From Aquirufa sp. (GTDB lineage Bacteria; Bacteroidota; Bacteroidia; Cytophagales; Spirosomataceae), in the NCBI GenBank assembly GCA_030833145.1, contig JAURHT010000013.1, positions 1 through 26,862 on the forward strand: a stretch of DNA of 26,862 bases. Reading direction: 5' to 3'. Position numbers and translations under genes: made by a program. Positions 1-7,950 of the stretch are shown here, piece after piece. The stretch's first letter is position 1. Every line of letters begins with the position of its first letter. The notes under the pieces were generated by a model, which searched no databases, had not been told where the DNA came from, and was given only the letters and a program-made list of their open reading frames with translations.

Positions 1-863
1 CTAGAGCGATGCTTCCGGAGATTAAATCCAGTTCTCTAGTGTATGCGAAAGCCAAAGGCGTCTTAGGTGGCGTACCTTTAGCGGGGATTTTGGGCGATCA
101 GCAAGCTGCTTTAGTAGGCCAAACTTGTTTCAATCCCGGCCAAGGAAAAAATACCTATGGAACCGGCTGTTTCTTATTAATGAATACAGGAACGAAGGCT
201 ATTCCATCACAATTTGGCCTATTAACCACCGTTGCCTATCAATTAGGCAATGATCCTGTTCACTATGCATTGGAAGGTTCTGTGGCCATTACAGGGGCTC
301 TGGTACAATGGTTACGCGATAATTTAGGCATCATCAAAAATAGCCCTGATATTGAAAAACTGGCAAAGCAAGTAGACGACAATGGCGGTTGCTATTTCGT
401 GCCGGCCTTTTCTGGCTTATATGCGCCCTATTGGAAACAAGATGCACGTGGTGCCTTAGTGGGCTTAACTCGATTCATCAATAAATCACATATCGCGCGC
501 GCGGCCCTAGAAGCAACGGCTTTCCAAACCTGGGAAGTACTCGAAGCGATGGAAAAAGATGCAGGCATCCCAATCGCCTCACTTCGCGTTGATGGCGGAA
601 TGGTCGTGAATCAATTGTTGATGCAGTTCCAATCTGATATTATCGGGGAAGAGGTGATCTGTCCAAAGATTATCGAAACCACTGCCCTAGGCGCAGCCTA
701 TGCGGCTGGACTTGCCGTAGGTTATTGGGCAAACTTGGATGATTTACGCAAAAATTGGGGAATTGCGCATACCTGGAAACCCGCGATGGATTCCGATAAG
801 CGAGCGCATTACCGTAATCAATGGAAGAAAGCGGTGACTAAAACCTTTGACTGGGAGGATTAG
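1..863 (+). CDS. glpK: Glycerol kinase, C-terminal part (5' end outside window)
   Basis: Phosphorylates glycerol with ATP to sn-glycerol 3-phosphate in the cytoplasm, the entry step of glycerol use. About 287 residues are present, compared with roughly 500 for the family. The reading frame is already open at base 3, so the gene continues upstream and the methionine at base 9 is internal. Visible FGGY-kinase features are [10 protein letters not shown], the KNTYGTGCF block, and [13 protein letters not shown] with [13 protein letters not shown] near the C-terminus, which match the ATP-binding second domain of glycerol kinases rather than xylulokinases. The last 26 bases overlap, on the other strand, a small lipoprotein gene. 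No terminator hairpin is visible after the stop. Family assignment is confident; substrate specificity is inferred from the glycerol-kinase-like blocks. Confidence 0.95.
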   Translation, partial: RAMLPEIKSSSLVYAKAKGVLGGVPLAGILGDQQAALVGQTCFNPGQGKNTYGTGCFLLMNTGTKAIPSQFGLLTTVAYQLGNDPVHYALEGSVAITGALVQWLRDNLGIIKNSPDIEKLAKQVDDNGGCYFVPAFSGLYAPYWKQDARGALVGLTRFINKSHIARAALEATAFQTWEVLEAMEKDAGIPIASLRVDGGMVVNQLLMQFQSDIIGEEVICPKIIETTALGAAYAAGLAVGYWANLDDLRKNWGIAHTWKPAMDSDKRAHYRNQWKKAVTKTFDWED

Positions 864-960
864 TATTTGCGCGCGTCATTCCATAGGCAGGGCAAGCGGC
901 TTGTCTCGAACAGGAGATCAATGCGCAAGCTAAGGCCAGAATGAAGATTCCTTTTTTCAT
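838..960 (-). CDS. Small predicted lipoprotein, 40 aa, unknown function
   Basis: I do not recognise this family. The open frame starts with ATG one base after the speA stop and encodes 40 residues: [17 protein letters not shown], then [23 protein letters not shown]. The N-terminus is a textbook lipoprotein signal: two lysines, a hydrophobic core, and the lipobox L14-I15-S16-C17. The mature part would be only about 24 residues with one further cysteine (C23) in a CPAYG motif. Spacing to speA implies co-transcription and translational coupling. The 3' end overlaps the end of glpK by 26 bases in antiparallel orientation. The clean signal and lipobox make chance unlikely, but so short a frame needs conservation data. 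It could be an envelope peptide or a remnant. Confidence 0.6.
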   Translation of the reverse strand: MKKGIFILALACALISCSRQAACPAYGMTRANTNPPSQRF

Positions 961-961
961 C

Positions 962-2419
962 TTAGACCGAAGCTAACTTCGCTTTTGCAGATGTTTCCTT
1001 TTTAGCTGTAACAGGCTCCGAATGCTGGTATCCTAAAATATCTAACATCGGTGCACTTTTTTGTTCTTCAGAGAATAAGCGAGTGGTAATCGTACCATCT
1101 TCTAAACGGTCGATAATCACGTGCTTAGGCGCTGGAATCAAGCAGTGTTGAATACCGCCGTAACCTCCTAAAGATTCTTGGTAAGCACCTGTGTGGAAGA
1201 ATCCAACGTATTGACGTTCTGACTCCTCTTCAAAAATAGGCAAGTATAAATCGGAGCTATGCGCTTCCGTATTATAGAAATCCATCGAATCACAGGTTAA
1301 ACCACCTAGGTTGACCTTTTGGTAAGGCATCCCCCAGTTGTTCACCGGCAACATGATGTATTTTTGATTCATTCCCCACGAGTCAGGCAATTGAGTAATG
1401 AAAGAACCATCAATCATATACCAAAGCTCCTTGTCATTCTGCAACTTTTGGTCAATAATCTCGTATAATACCGCACCACTTTCTCCTACCGTGTAGGAAC
1501 CAAACTCCGTAAAGATGTTAGGAACAGGCACGTTGTTTTTGTTGCAAATCCAAGAGATTGACTCGACGATTTCATCGACCATCGCTTGGTAATCGTAATT
1601 GAATTGCAACGAAGTTTGGATAGGTAAGCCTCCGCCTAAATCGATTGAATCTAATTCCGGACAGATCTTCTTCATTTCGCAGTATTTGTACACGAAACGG
1701 CTTAATTCAGACCAATAATAGGCAGAATCCTTAATCCCCGTATTAATGAAGAAGTGTAACATCTTCAAATTAAAACGTGGATTAGGCTTGATCTTTTCGT
1801 TGTAAAGCGTGTTTACATCGGAATAACGAACCCCTAAACGAGACGTGTAGAAAGCGAAATCAGGCTCTTCATCTGTCGCGATACGAATAGCGATGTTCAC
1901 CTTTTCTGCTGTCACCGATTTCTCATAGAAATCGATTTCCTTCAGATTATCTAATACGGGAATGCAATTAAACCCGTCGTTAATTAACTCAGAGATATAT
2001 TGGGTATACAAGGGCTGCTTGTAACCATTGCACAGAATGTAGGTCGATTTAGAGATTTTACCTTGGTTGTACATGTCGCGAATGATCGGAATATCAAAGG
2101 CGCTAGACGTTTCTAAGTGTACATTTTGCTTCAAAACTTCCTCTAAAATGAAAGAGAAATGAGACGATTTCGTACAATAGCAATAGGTGTAGTTTCCTTT
2201 GTAATTGTATTTTTTGATCGCGTTTCTGAAAAGAAGCTTCGCATTCTCGATGTGTTCTGAAATTTTAGGCAAATACGAAACCTTTAAAGGAGTACCGTAT
2301 TGCTTAATGATTTCCATTAAAGGCACATTGTTAAATAACAATTCATTGTTCTCATTGATATTAAACTCACGAGTAGGGAACTCAATGGTTTGGTCAATTA
2401 GATCGATGTAATTTTTCAT
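962..2419 (-). CDS. speA: Biosynthetic arginine decarboxylase (PLP fold III)
   Basis: Converts arginine to agmatine, the first step of polyamine synthesis by the agmatine route, in the cytoplasm. The 485-residue protein is an alanine-racemase/ODC-fold decarboxylase. The PLP lysine is probably K84 in YCYCTKSSHF, SIDLGGGLP supplies the glycine-rich phosphate-binding loop, and GLTCDSMDF (cysteine near residue 376) is the C-terminal active-site block. The sequence is of the type annotated as arginine decarboxylase across Bacteroidota, which is shorter than the 630-660 residue E. coli SpeA. I chose the internal ATG at 2419 (MKNYIDLIDQ), where family similarity begins, over the one six codons upstream. 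A small lipoprotein gene follows after one base. Arginine over related substrates such as diaminopimelate is a family-level inference. Confidence 0.88.
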   Translation of the reverse strand: MKNYIDLIDQTIEFPTREFNINENNELLFNNVPLMEIIKQYGTPLKVSYLPKISEHIENAKLLFRNAIKKYNYKGNYTYCYCTKSSHFSFILEEVLKQNVHLETSSAFDIPIIRDMYNQGKISKSTYILCNGYKQPLYTQYISELINDGFNCIPVLDNLKEIDFYEKSVTAEKVNIAIRIATDEEPDFAFYTSRLGVRYSDVNTLYNEKIKPNPRFNLKMLHFFINTGIKDSAYYWSELSRFVYKYCEMKKICPELDSIDLGGGLPIQTSLQFNYDYQAMVDEIVESISWICNKNNVPVPNIFTEFGSYTVGESGAVLYEIIDQKLQNDKELWYMIDGSFITQLPDSWGMNQKYIMLPVNNWGMPYQKVNLGGLTCDSMDFYNTEAHSSDLYLPIFEEESERQYVGFFHTGAYQESLGGYGGIQHCLIPAPKHVIIDRLEDGTITTRLFSEEQKSAPMLDILGYQHSEPVTAKKETSAKAKLASV

Positions 2420-2490
2420 CTGACTATTTAAATGCACCCGAGTTCACCTCGAGTTTGTGGAAAAACGTGCAAAACTGCAATAAAAGTATG

Positions 2491-2497
2491 TACTTTG
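2491..2497 (+). promoter_or_regulatory. Possible -7 promoter element for mpl (imperfect)
   Basis: TACTTTG lies 25 bases before the mpl ATG. It resembles the Bacteroidota -7 consensus TAnnTTTG but has one spacer base instead of two, so this is a weak call. The shared speA/mpl intergenic region is about 100 bases. I could not place a convincing element for speA on the other strand. Confidence 0.3.
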
Positions 2498-2522
2498 CAA
2501 GACAAATACATATTAAGTTATT

Positions 2523-3893
2523 ATGTCCAAAATTCATTTTATCGCCATCGGTGGTGCAGCGATGCACAACTTAGCCTTAGCTCTTTTATCTCAAGGACAC
2601 GAAATAACGGGCTCAGACGATGAAATCTACGAACCATCCAAAAGTCTTTTGGAGAAACACGGCCTCTTACCTGCCGAGTTTGGTTGGTTCCCAAGTAAAA
2701 TAAACGCGGACATAGACACCATTGTTTTAGGAATGCACGCACGCGCGGACAATCCAGAACTTTTAAGAGCACAAGAATTAGGATTAAAAATCGAATCCTA
2801 CCCTTCCTTCATCTACGAACAAAGCAAAAACAAGCAGCGCATCGTCATCGCCGGCAGCCACGGCAAAACGAGTATCACCTCGATGATTTTGCATGTTTTA
2901 AAGACCCTAAACAAGAAATTTGACTACCTAGTAGGTGCACGAATCGAAGGATTTGATTTAATGGCCTCCATCACGGATGCCCCTATCATGATCATCGAGG
3001 GCGACGAATATTTAGCCTCTCCTATCGATCGCAGAGCTAAATTTCTCTTGTATCAACCCCACATTGCCTTGATTTCCGGCATTGCTTGGGATCACATCAA
3101 TGTCTACCCGACTTTCGAATCGTATACGCAAGCCTTCGAAAATTTAGTCAAAGAAATGCCCAAAGCGGGCCATTTGTTTTTCGACAAAACGGATAAAACG
3201 CTAGAGGCCATCGCTGAGGCTTGCCCAGCCCATTGCCATTCGGAGGGATATGAAGCACATAATTCCGTCATCAGAAATGGCCAAACGTTCTTAAAAGGAA
3301 ACGATGGGAAGGAATATGGCTTACAGGTTTTTGGAGAACATACACTAAAGAATTTGCAAGGAGCCTTGCATATCTGTTCACAATTAGGCGTGAGTGAAAC
3401 TGAATTCTACACCGCCATTCAATCCTTCAAAGGAGCGGCGAAACGTTTAGAATGGGTAGGTGAATCTGATACGCAATTACTATACAAAGATTTTGCTCAC
3501 GCTCCTTCGAAAGTGAAAGCGACCACGCAAGCTCTGAAGGCCCAATTTCCACAGCGCAAATTAGTGGCCGCACTCGAATTGCATACATTTAGCAGTTTGA
3601 ATCCAGCGTTTCTTCCGGAATACAAAGGGACTTTAGCAGATGCCGATTTAGCGATTATTTACTTAAGCGAACACGCAAGGGCCATTAAGCGAATGGATAA
3701 AATCGAAGCAGAAACGGTTCAAACCTATTTCAATCACCCCAACTTAGTCGTGGTGCGTGAACAAGAAGAGCTGAAGCAAATCCTGTTAAAACAAAATCAG
3801 GAAAACCAAAACCTGTTGATGATGTCGTCTGGCACCTTCGATGGTCTCGATTTTCCTGGATTAGCTACCGAACTCGGATTACGAATTCAATAA
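2523..3893 (+). CDS. mpl: UDP-MurNAc:L-Ala-gamma-D-Glu-meso-DAP ligase (murein recycling)
   Basis: Attaches the recycled tripeptide L-Ala-D-Glu-mesoDAP to UDP-MurNAc in the cytoplasm, bypassing MurC, D and E in cell-wall synthesis. The 456 residues show a MurC-like N-terminal Rossmann domain (IHFIAIGGAAMHNLALAL, then the acidic GSDDEIYEPS), the ATP loop GSHGKTS at 111-117, EGDEY at 159-163, and AWDH at 188-191, followed by the C-terminal ligase domain with DFAHAPSK. Length and the EGDEY block fit Mpl better than MurC. The last 15 bases overlap the end of the convergent DUF349 gene. It shares an upstream region of about 100 bases with divergent speA. Assignment is confident at subfamily level. 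Confidence 0.9.
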   Translation: MSKIHFIAIGGAAMHNLALALLSQGHEITGSDDEIYEPSKSLLEKHGLLPAEFGWFPSKINADIDTIVLGMHARADNPELLRAQELGLKIESYPSFIYEQSKNKQRIVIAGSHGKTSITSMILHVLKTLNKKFDYLVGARIEGFDLMASITDAPIMIIEGDEYLASPIDRRAKFLLYQPHIALISGIAWDHINVYPTFESYTQAFENLVKEMPKAGHLFFDKTDKTLEAIAEACPAHCHSEGYEAHNSVIRNGQTFLKGNDGKEYGLQVFGEHTLKNLQGALHICSQLGVSETEFYTAIQSFKGAAKRLEWVGESDTQLLYKDFAHAPSKVKATTQALKAQFPQRKLVAALELHTFSSLNPAFLPEYKGTLADADLAIIYLSEHARAIKRMDKIEAETVQTYFNHPNLVVVREQEELKQILLKQNQENQNLLMMSSGTFDGLDFPGLATELGLRIQ

Positions 3894-5153
3894 TACGTCT
3901 AATTCTTCTTTAAATCCCGTCAATAAAATCTCCTTCATCGAGATTTTACGTTTCTGGGTATTGATTTTACTCAAAGTGATTTTATCCTCCATCATGCGAG
4001 TCGCCTCCGATTCTGCGATGAAAGATTCGAGTTCGCCTTTCTCTTTCTTCGCCATATAATCCATTTGGTTGATCATGATCTTCAGCTGCTCGATCCGTGG
4101 CTTCTCATTTAAATTCGCGTGGCGATACGAAATCACACGCAATAAATAATTCATCTCGAAGATCTTATCGCAAATCGTGCGGAAACGCTCGGCGAGTGAG
4201 CGATCCATATTTTTGATTTGGGTGGAAATCTCTTTCCACTTCACTAAATAGGCTTTCGCTAAATCCGCGGTCGCCACAATATTGACTTGATCTCTTAATT
4301 TCAATTCCAATTCCCCCGTCATCGTCGTTAATTCTAACACGCGCGGGTCAACACGCGGTTTGTAATCAATCCCTTTAATGCGGTTGTATTTCTCGAAGAA
4401 CATATCATTTGCCTTCTTAAAGTTCTTCCAAAGCATCGACTGCTTCTTAGGCGGCAAACCAATCACATTCTTCCACTCCTTCTGAATCTCTTTCACCTTC
4501 ACCACCGAATCATCGATATCCTCTGCCTTACGCAATTGATGTACGTTATCGATGTAGCCTTGTAAGATCAAAATCTTCTCGTCTATCTGGCGGTTCTTTT
4601 CTTCAAAATAGGCACGGCGTTTCAAGAAGAAGGCATCCAACACCTCTTGAAATTCTGTCGTTAGTTCATCTTGATATTGTTTATCAACAGGACCCGTCTT
4701 CACCCACTTCATCTTCACCTCCATCAACTTATCTGTCGATTCCACTACGTCTTCTTCCTCCGAGATTTCTTTCGCGTCTTGAATTAAGGCACGTTTGATT
4801 TCGAGGTTTTTGACTTGATTCGCCTGAATTAATTCTTTCAAATACGCCTCGTGCTTCTCTAATTCTGCTAATAAAGGTTTAAAATCACCTAGTCCATCGA
4901 ATTCGATGAGGTAGGTTTGCATCTGCAAAACTTTGGTCAGAAATGATCCTTTATTTTGTGCTGCTTCAATTTCAGCAGACAAACCTTTCACCTTGCTTAC
5001 CGCGAGGTCAAAACGTTTCACAAAATAGGCTAGGGCTTCTTCCTCTGAGTTGCGTACGAAACCGATTTCGCGCTCAGGATAGCTTAAATAGGCGTTGATG
5101 AAAACTTTGCCGTCGCGGCAAAATCCAAACTCGTTTGATGTGGGCTGGCTCAT
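3879..5153 (-). CDS. DUF349 domain protein, three repeats
   Basis: A 424-residue, highly charged, mostly helical protein of unknown function with no signal peptide or membrane segment, so probably cytoplasmic. Three DUF349-like units are visible, each with a conserved tryptophan core: around 140-195 (VKMKWVKTGPVDKQY, then FFLKRRAYFEEKNRQ), around 218-265 (IQKEWKNVIGLPPKKQS, then FFEKYNRIKG), and a weaker third at about 300-340 (YLVKWKEISTQIKNMD). The N-terminal 55 residues form a separate small segment with FGFCRDGKVFINAYL. Heptad-rich stretches suggest coiled coils. DUF349 proteins are widespread in Bacteroidota and their role is unsettled. The 3' end overlaps mpl by 15 bases. The 5' side faces ettA across 121 bases. 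Confidence 0.85.
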   Translation of the reverse strand: MSQPTSNEFGFCRDGKVFINAYLSYPEREIGFVRNSEEEALAYFVKRFDLAVSKVKGLSAEIEAAQNKGSFLTKVLQMQTYLIEFDGLGDFKPLLAELEKHEAYLKELIQANQVKNLEIKRALIQDAKEISEEEDVVESTDKLMEVKMKWVKTGPVDKQYQDELTTEFQEVLDAFFLKRRAYFEEKNRQIDEKILILQGYIDNVHQLRKAEDIDDSVVKVKEIQKEWKNVIGLPPKKQSMLWKNFKKANDMFFEKYNRIKGIDYKPRVDPRVLELTTMTGELELKLRDQVNIVATADLAKAYLVKWKEISTQIKNMDRSLAERFRTICDKIFEMNYLLRVISYRHANLNEKPRIEQLKIMINQMDYMAKKEKGELESFIAESEATRMMEDKITLSKINTQKRKISMKEILLTGFKEELDVLLNS

Positions 5154-5242
5154 ATGTTTTAAAGAAAGAGCTTCAAGCAGGTGCTTTGGCTCAAATGTTA
5201 TTCGTAAATCTTAATTCACCTCTAATTTATTTAAAAAATTGC

Positions 5243-5250
5243 GATATTTG
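5243..5250 (+). promoter_or_regulatory. Possible -7 promoter element for ettA
   Basis: GATATTTG is a 7-of-8 match to TAnnTTTG (the first T is G) and ends 24 bases before the ettA ATG. No clear -33 TTG is visible at normal spacing. The intergenic region 5154-5274 must also hold the promoter of the divergent DUF349 gene, for which I see only weak candidates. Confidence 0.35.
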
Positions 5251-5274
5251 TGGGTTGTACAAAAATAAAATTTA

Positions 5275-6939
5275 ATGAGTAACGAAACGATCATCTTTTC
5301 GATGGAGCGTGTGTCGAAAGTCATCCCTCCTCAAAAGACCATTATAAAAAACATTTATTTATCCTTTTTCTATGGTGCCAAAATTGGTGTCTTGGGTCTT
5401 AACGGATCTGGAAAGTCCACTCTATTGCGCATCATCGCTGGAATCGACAAATCCTACACCGGAGATGTGGTGTTTTCACCGGGCTATACGGTAGGTTTAT
5501 TAGAGCAAGAACCGCAATTAGACCCAAACAAAACGGTGATCGAAGTCGTGGAAGAAGCGGTCGTAGAAATCAAGAACCTATTGAAGGAATTCGATGAAAT
5601 TAATGAGGCTTTTGGAGATCCAGATGCTGATTTTGATAAATTGTTAGCGCGTCAGGGCGAAGTCCAAGAAAAACTGGATCACTTCAATGCCTGGGAATTA
5701 GACACGCGTTTAGAAAAAGCGATGGACGCCTTGCGTTGTCCTCCGTCTGACGCCTTAGTAAGCACCCTTTCAGGGGGAGAAAAACGCCGCGTGGCGCTTT
5801 GTCGCTTATTATTACAAGAGCCAGATGTCCTTTTATTAGATGAGCCGACTAACCACTTGGATGCAGAATCCGTGGACTGGTTAGAGCAGCATTTACGTCA
5901 ATACAAAGGTACCGTGATCGCCGTAACCCACGATAGATACTTCTTAGATAACGTGGCGGGCTGGATTTTAGAACTAGATCGTGGCGAAGGTATACCATGG
6001 AAAGGAAATTATTCGTCTTGGTTAGAGCAAAAACAAAACCGTTTAGCTCAAGAGGAAAAGACAGAATCCCGTCGCCAGAAGACCTTGCAGCGTGAGTTAG
6101 AATGGGTGCGTATGGCGCCAAAAGCACGTCAGGCGAAGTCTAAAGCTCGTATTGGAGCTTACGAAAAACTCCTTTCAGAAGAGAACAAACAGAAAGAAGA
6201 CAAGTTAGAATTATTCATTCCAGCAGGTCCTCGTCTTGGAAATAAAGTAATCGAAGTTCAGGGTGTGTCGAAATCTTTTGGAGACAAATTATTATACGAA
6301 AACTTAAGTTTCTCATTACCTCCAGCAGGTATCGTCGGAATTATCGGGCCAAACGGTGCTGGTAAAACGACCCTTTTCAACTTGATAACGGGCAAGATCC
6401 AACCGGATGCCGGAACTTTCGAAGTAGGTGAAACCGTGAAATTAGCCTATGTAGATCAAGAGCACAACCAATTGAAAGCAGAGAAATCTGTTTTCGAAAC
6501 GGTTTCAGACGGAAACGATTGGGTGATGTTAGGCGGAAAGCAGGCAAATGCGCGTGCTTATGTCAGCAAATTCAACTTTAACGGTGCCGATCAAGAGAAA
6601 AAAATCAGTATGTTGTCAGGTGGTGAGCGTAACCGCGTTCACTTAGCGATGATGTTGAAGGAAGGCGCGAACGTGTTATTACTCGATGAGCCGACGAATG
6701 ATTTGGACGTAAATACACTTCGTGCTTTAGAGGAAGGTTTAGAGAACTTTGCGGGTTGTGCGGTAGTCATCTCCCACGACCGTTGGTTCTTAGACCGCAT
6801 CGCGACGCATATTCTAGCCTTTGAAGGAGATTCTCAGGTGGTTTGGTTTGAAGGAAATTATTCAGAATACGAAGAATCACGTAAGAAGCGCTTGGGGGAT
6901 ACAACGCCTAAACGTATTCGATACAAGAAATTGCAGTAA
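5275..6939 (+). CDS. ettA: Energy-dependent translational throttle protein EttA (ABC-F ATPase)
   Basis: Binds the ribosomal E site and gates the first peptide bond according to ATP/ADP ratio, acting on translation rather than transport. The 554 residues match the E. coli EttA length almost exactly. There are two ABC domains and no membrane segments: Walker A GLNGSGKST at 41-49 and a second GPNGAGKT near 358-365; signature LSGGEKRRVAL in the first and LSGGERNRVHL in the second; and LLLDEPTNHLD and LLLDEPTNDLD Walker B motifs. Between them a long charged linker, roughly 245-325 (ESRRQKTLQRELEWVRMAP), is the tRNA-interaction motif typical of ABC-F proteins. The conserved tail ending IRYKKLQ is EttA-like. 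A moxR gene follows after one base, implying an operon. Confidence 0.95.
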   Translation: MSNETIIFSMERVSKVIPPQKTIIKNIYLSFFYGAKIGVLGLNGSGKSTLLRIIAGIDKSYTGDVVFSPGYTVGLLEQEPQLDPNKTVIEVVEEAVVEIKNLLKEFDEINEAFGDPDADFDKLLARQGEVQEKLDHFNAWELDTRLEKAMDALRCPPSDALVSTLSGGEKRRVALCRLLLQEPDVLLLDEPTNHLDAESVDWLEQHLRQYKGTVIAVTHDRYFLDNVAGWILELDRGEGIPWKGNYSSWLEQKQNRLAQEEKTESRRQKTLQRELEWVRMAPKARQAKSKARIGAYEKLLSEENKQKEDKLELFIPAGPRLGNKVIEVQGVSKSFGDKLLYENLSFSLPPAGIVGIIGPNGAGKTTLFNLITGKIQPDAGTFEVGETVKLAYVDQEHNQLKAEKSVFETVSDGNDWVMLGGKQANARAYVSKFNFNGADQEKKISMLSGGERNRVHLAMMLKEGANVLLLDEPTNDLDVNTLRALEEGLENFAGCAVVISHDRWFLDRIATHILAFEGDSQVVWFEGNYSEYEESRKKRLGDTTPKRIRYKKLQ

Positions 6940-6940
6940 T

Positions 6941-7900
6941 ATGAACTCGAGAGAAAAAATTCAGGCAGTCATTGATGAAATGGGCAAAGTGGTCATTGGC
7001 CAGGAACGCCTCATTAATCGCTTATTAGTAGGCCTTTTCACGGGCGGTCACGTCCTGTTAGAAGGGGTGCCTGGATTAGCGAAGACATTGACAATTAACA
7101 CCTTAGCTAAAATTCTCGACTTACATTTTCACCGTATCCAATTCACTCCGGATTTATTACCCGCAGATTTAGTGGGGACGATGATTTACAATCCGAAGAA
7201 ATCCGAATTCGAGGTAAAGAAAGGACCTATTTTCGCACAAATCATCCTCGCAGATGAGATTAACCGTGCTCCTGCCAAAGTGCAATCAGCACTTCTAGAA
7301 GCAATGGCGGAGAAGCAGGTGACAATTGGGGATACGACCTATCCTTTGGACAAGCCTTTCCTTGTATTAGCTACCCAAAATCCAGTGGAACAAGAGGGCA
7401 CTTTCCCGCTTCCGGAGGCACAGGTGGATCGTTTTATGCTTAAGGTATTCTTGAATTACTTAGACAAGGATCAGGAATTAGCGGTGATGCGCCAGAAGTC
7501 CAATATGGATTTCAACTACGAGCCTAAGACCGTTTTAAATGCGGAAGATATTGCCAAAATCCGTAAGGAAATCAATGAGATCACGATCTCAGAGACTTTG
7601 GAAAAATATATCATCGAACTCGTTTTCGCGACGAGAAATCCAGCGGAATATGGTTTAACACAAGAGGCCGGCTACATCCAATTTGGGGCATCTCCACGTG
7701 CCAGTATTCAGCTGAATTTAGCCGCGAAAGTGATGGCCTATTTAGAAGGACGCGATTACGTATTGCCAGAGGACATCAAAGAAATGGCTCCTGACATCCT
7801 AAATCACCGCATTATCTTGAACTATGTGGCGGAAGCGGATAACATCACTACTCTTCAAATCATTCAGTCTATCTTAAGTAGCGTAGCAATTAATCGATAA
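6941..7900 (+). CDS. MoxR-family AAA+ ATPase
   Basis: A 319-residue MoxR-type AAA+ ATPase, a chaperone-like protein usually acting with von Willebrand factor A proteins in assembly or activation of envelope and metal-enzyme systems. Visible motifs are Walker A GVPGLAKT at 42-49, Walker B with D105-E106 in ADEINRAP, sensor 1 ATQNP at 144-148, the MoxR signature EQEGTFPLPEAQVDRF, and a C-terminal lid with GASPRASIQL. I chose the ATG at 6941, one base after the ettA stop, because similarity starts there; the frame stays open upstream but only inside ettA. MoxR genes are normally followed by DUF58 and VWA (Bat) genes; here the next gene is a pectinolytic enzyme, so its partner is not in the window. 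Confidence 0.93.
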   Translation: MNSREKIQAVIDEMGKVVIGQERLINRLLVGLFTGGHVLLEGVPGLAKTLTINTLAKILDLHFHRIQFTPDLLPADLVGTMIYNPKKSEFEVKKGPIFAQIILADEINRAPAKVQSALLEAMAEKQVTIGDTTYPLDKPFLVLATQNPVEQEGTFPLPEAQVDRFMLKVFLNYLDKDQELAVMRQKSNMDFNYEPKTVLNAEDIAKIRKEINEITISETLEKYIIELVFATRNPAEYGLTQEAGYIQFGASPRASIQLNLAAKVMAYLEGRDYVLPEDIKEMAPDILNHRIILNYVAEADNITTLQIIQSILSSVAINR

Positions 7901-7950
7901 TTTTTGGGTAAAAATGGGCTCTTTTGTGCTTTAATAGCAAATTAGATCTT

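Noticed and set aside
2432..2623. Plus-strand frame between speA and mpl
   Set aside because: It overlaps the conserved N-terminus of mpl in another frame and has no recognisable features.
6821..6940. 40-codon N-terminal extension of MoxR into ettA
   Set aside because: The frame is open but lies inside the ettA coding sequence; MoxR similarity begins at the ATG at 6941, one base after the ettA stop.
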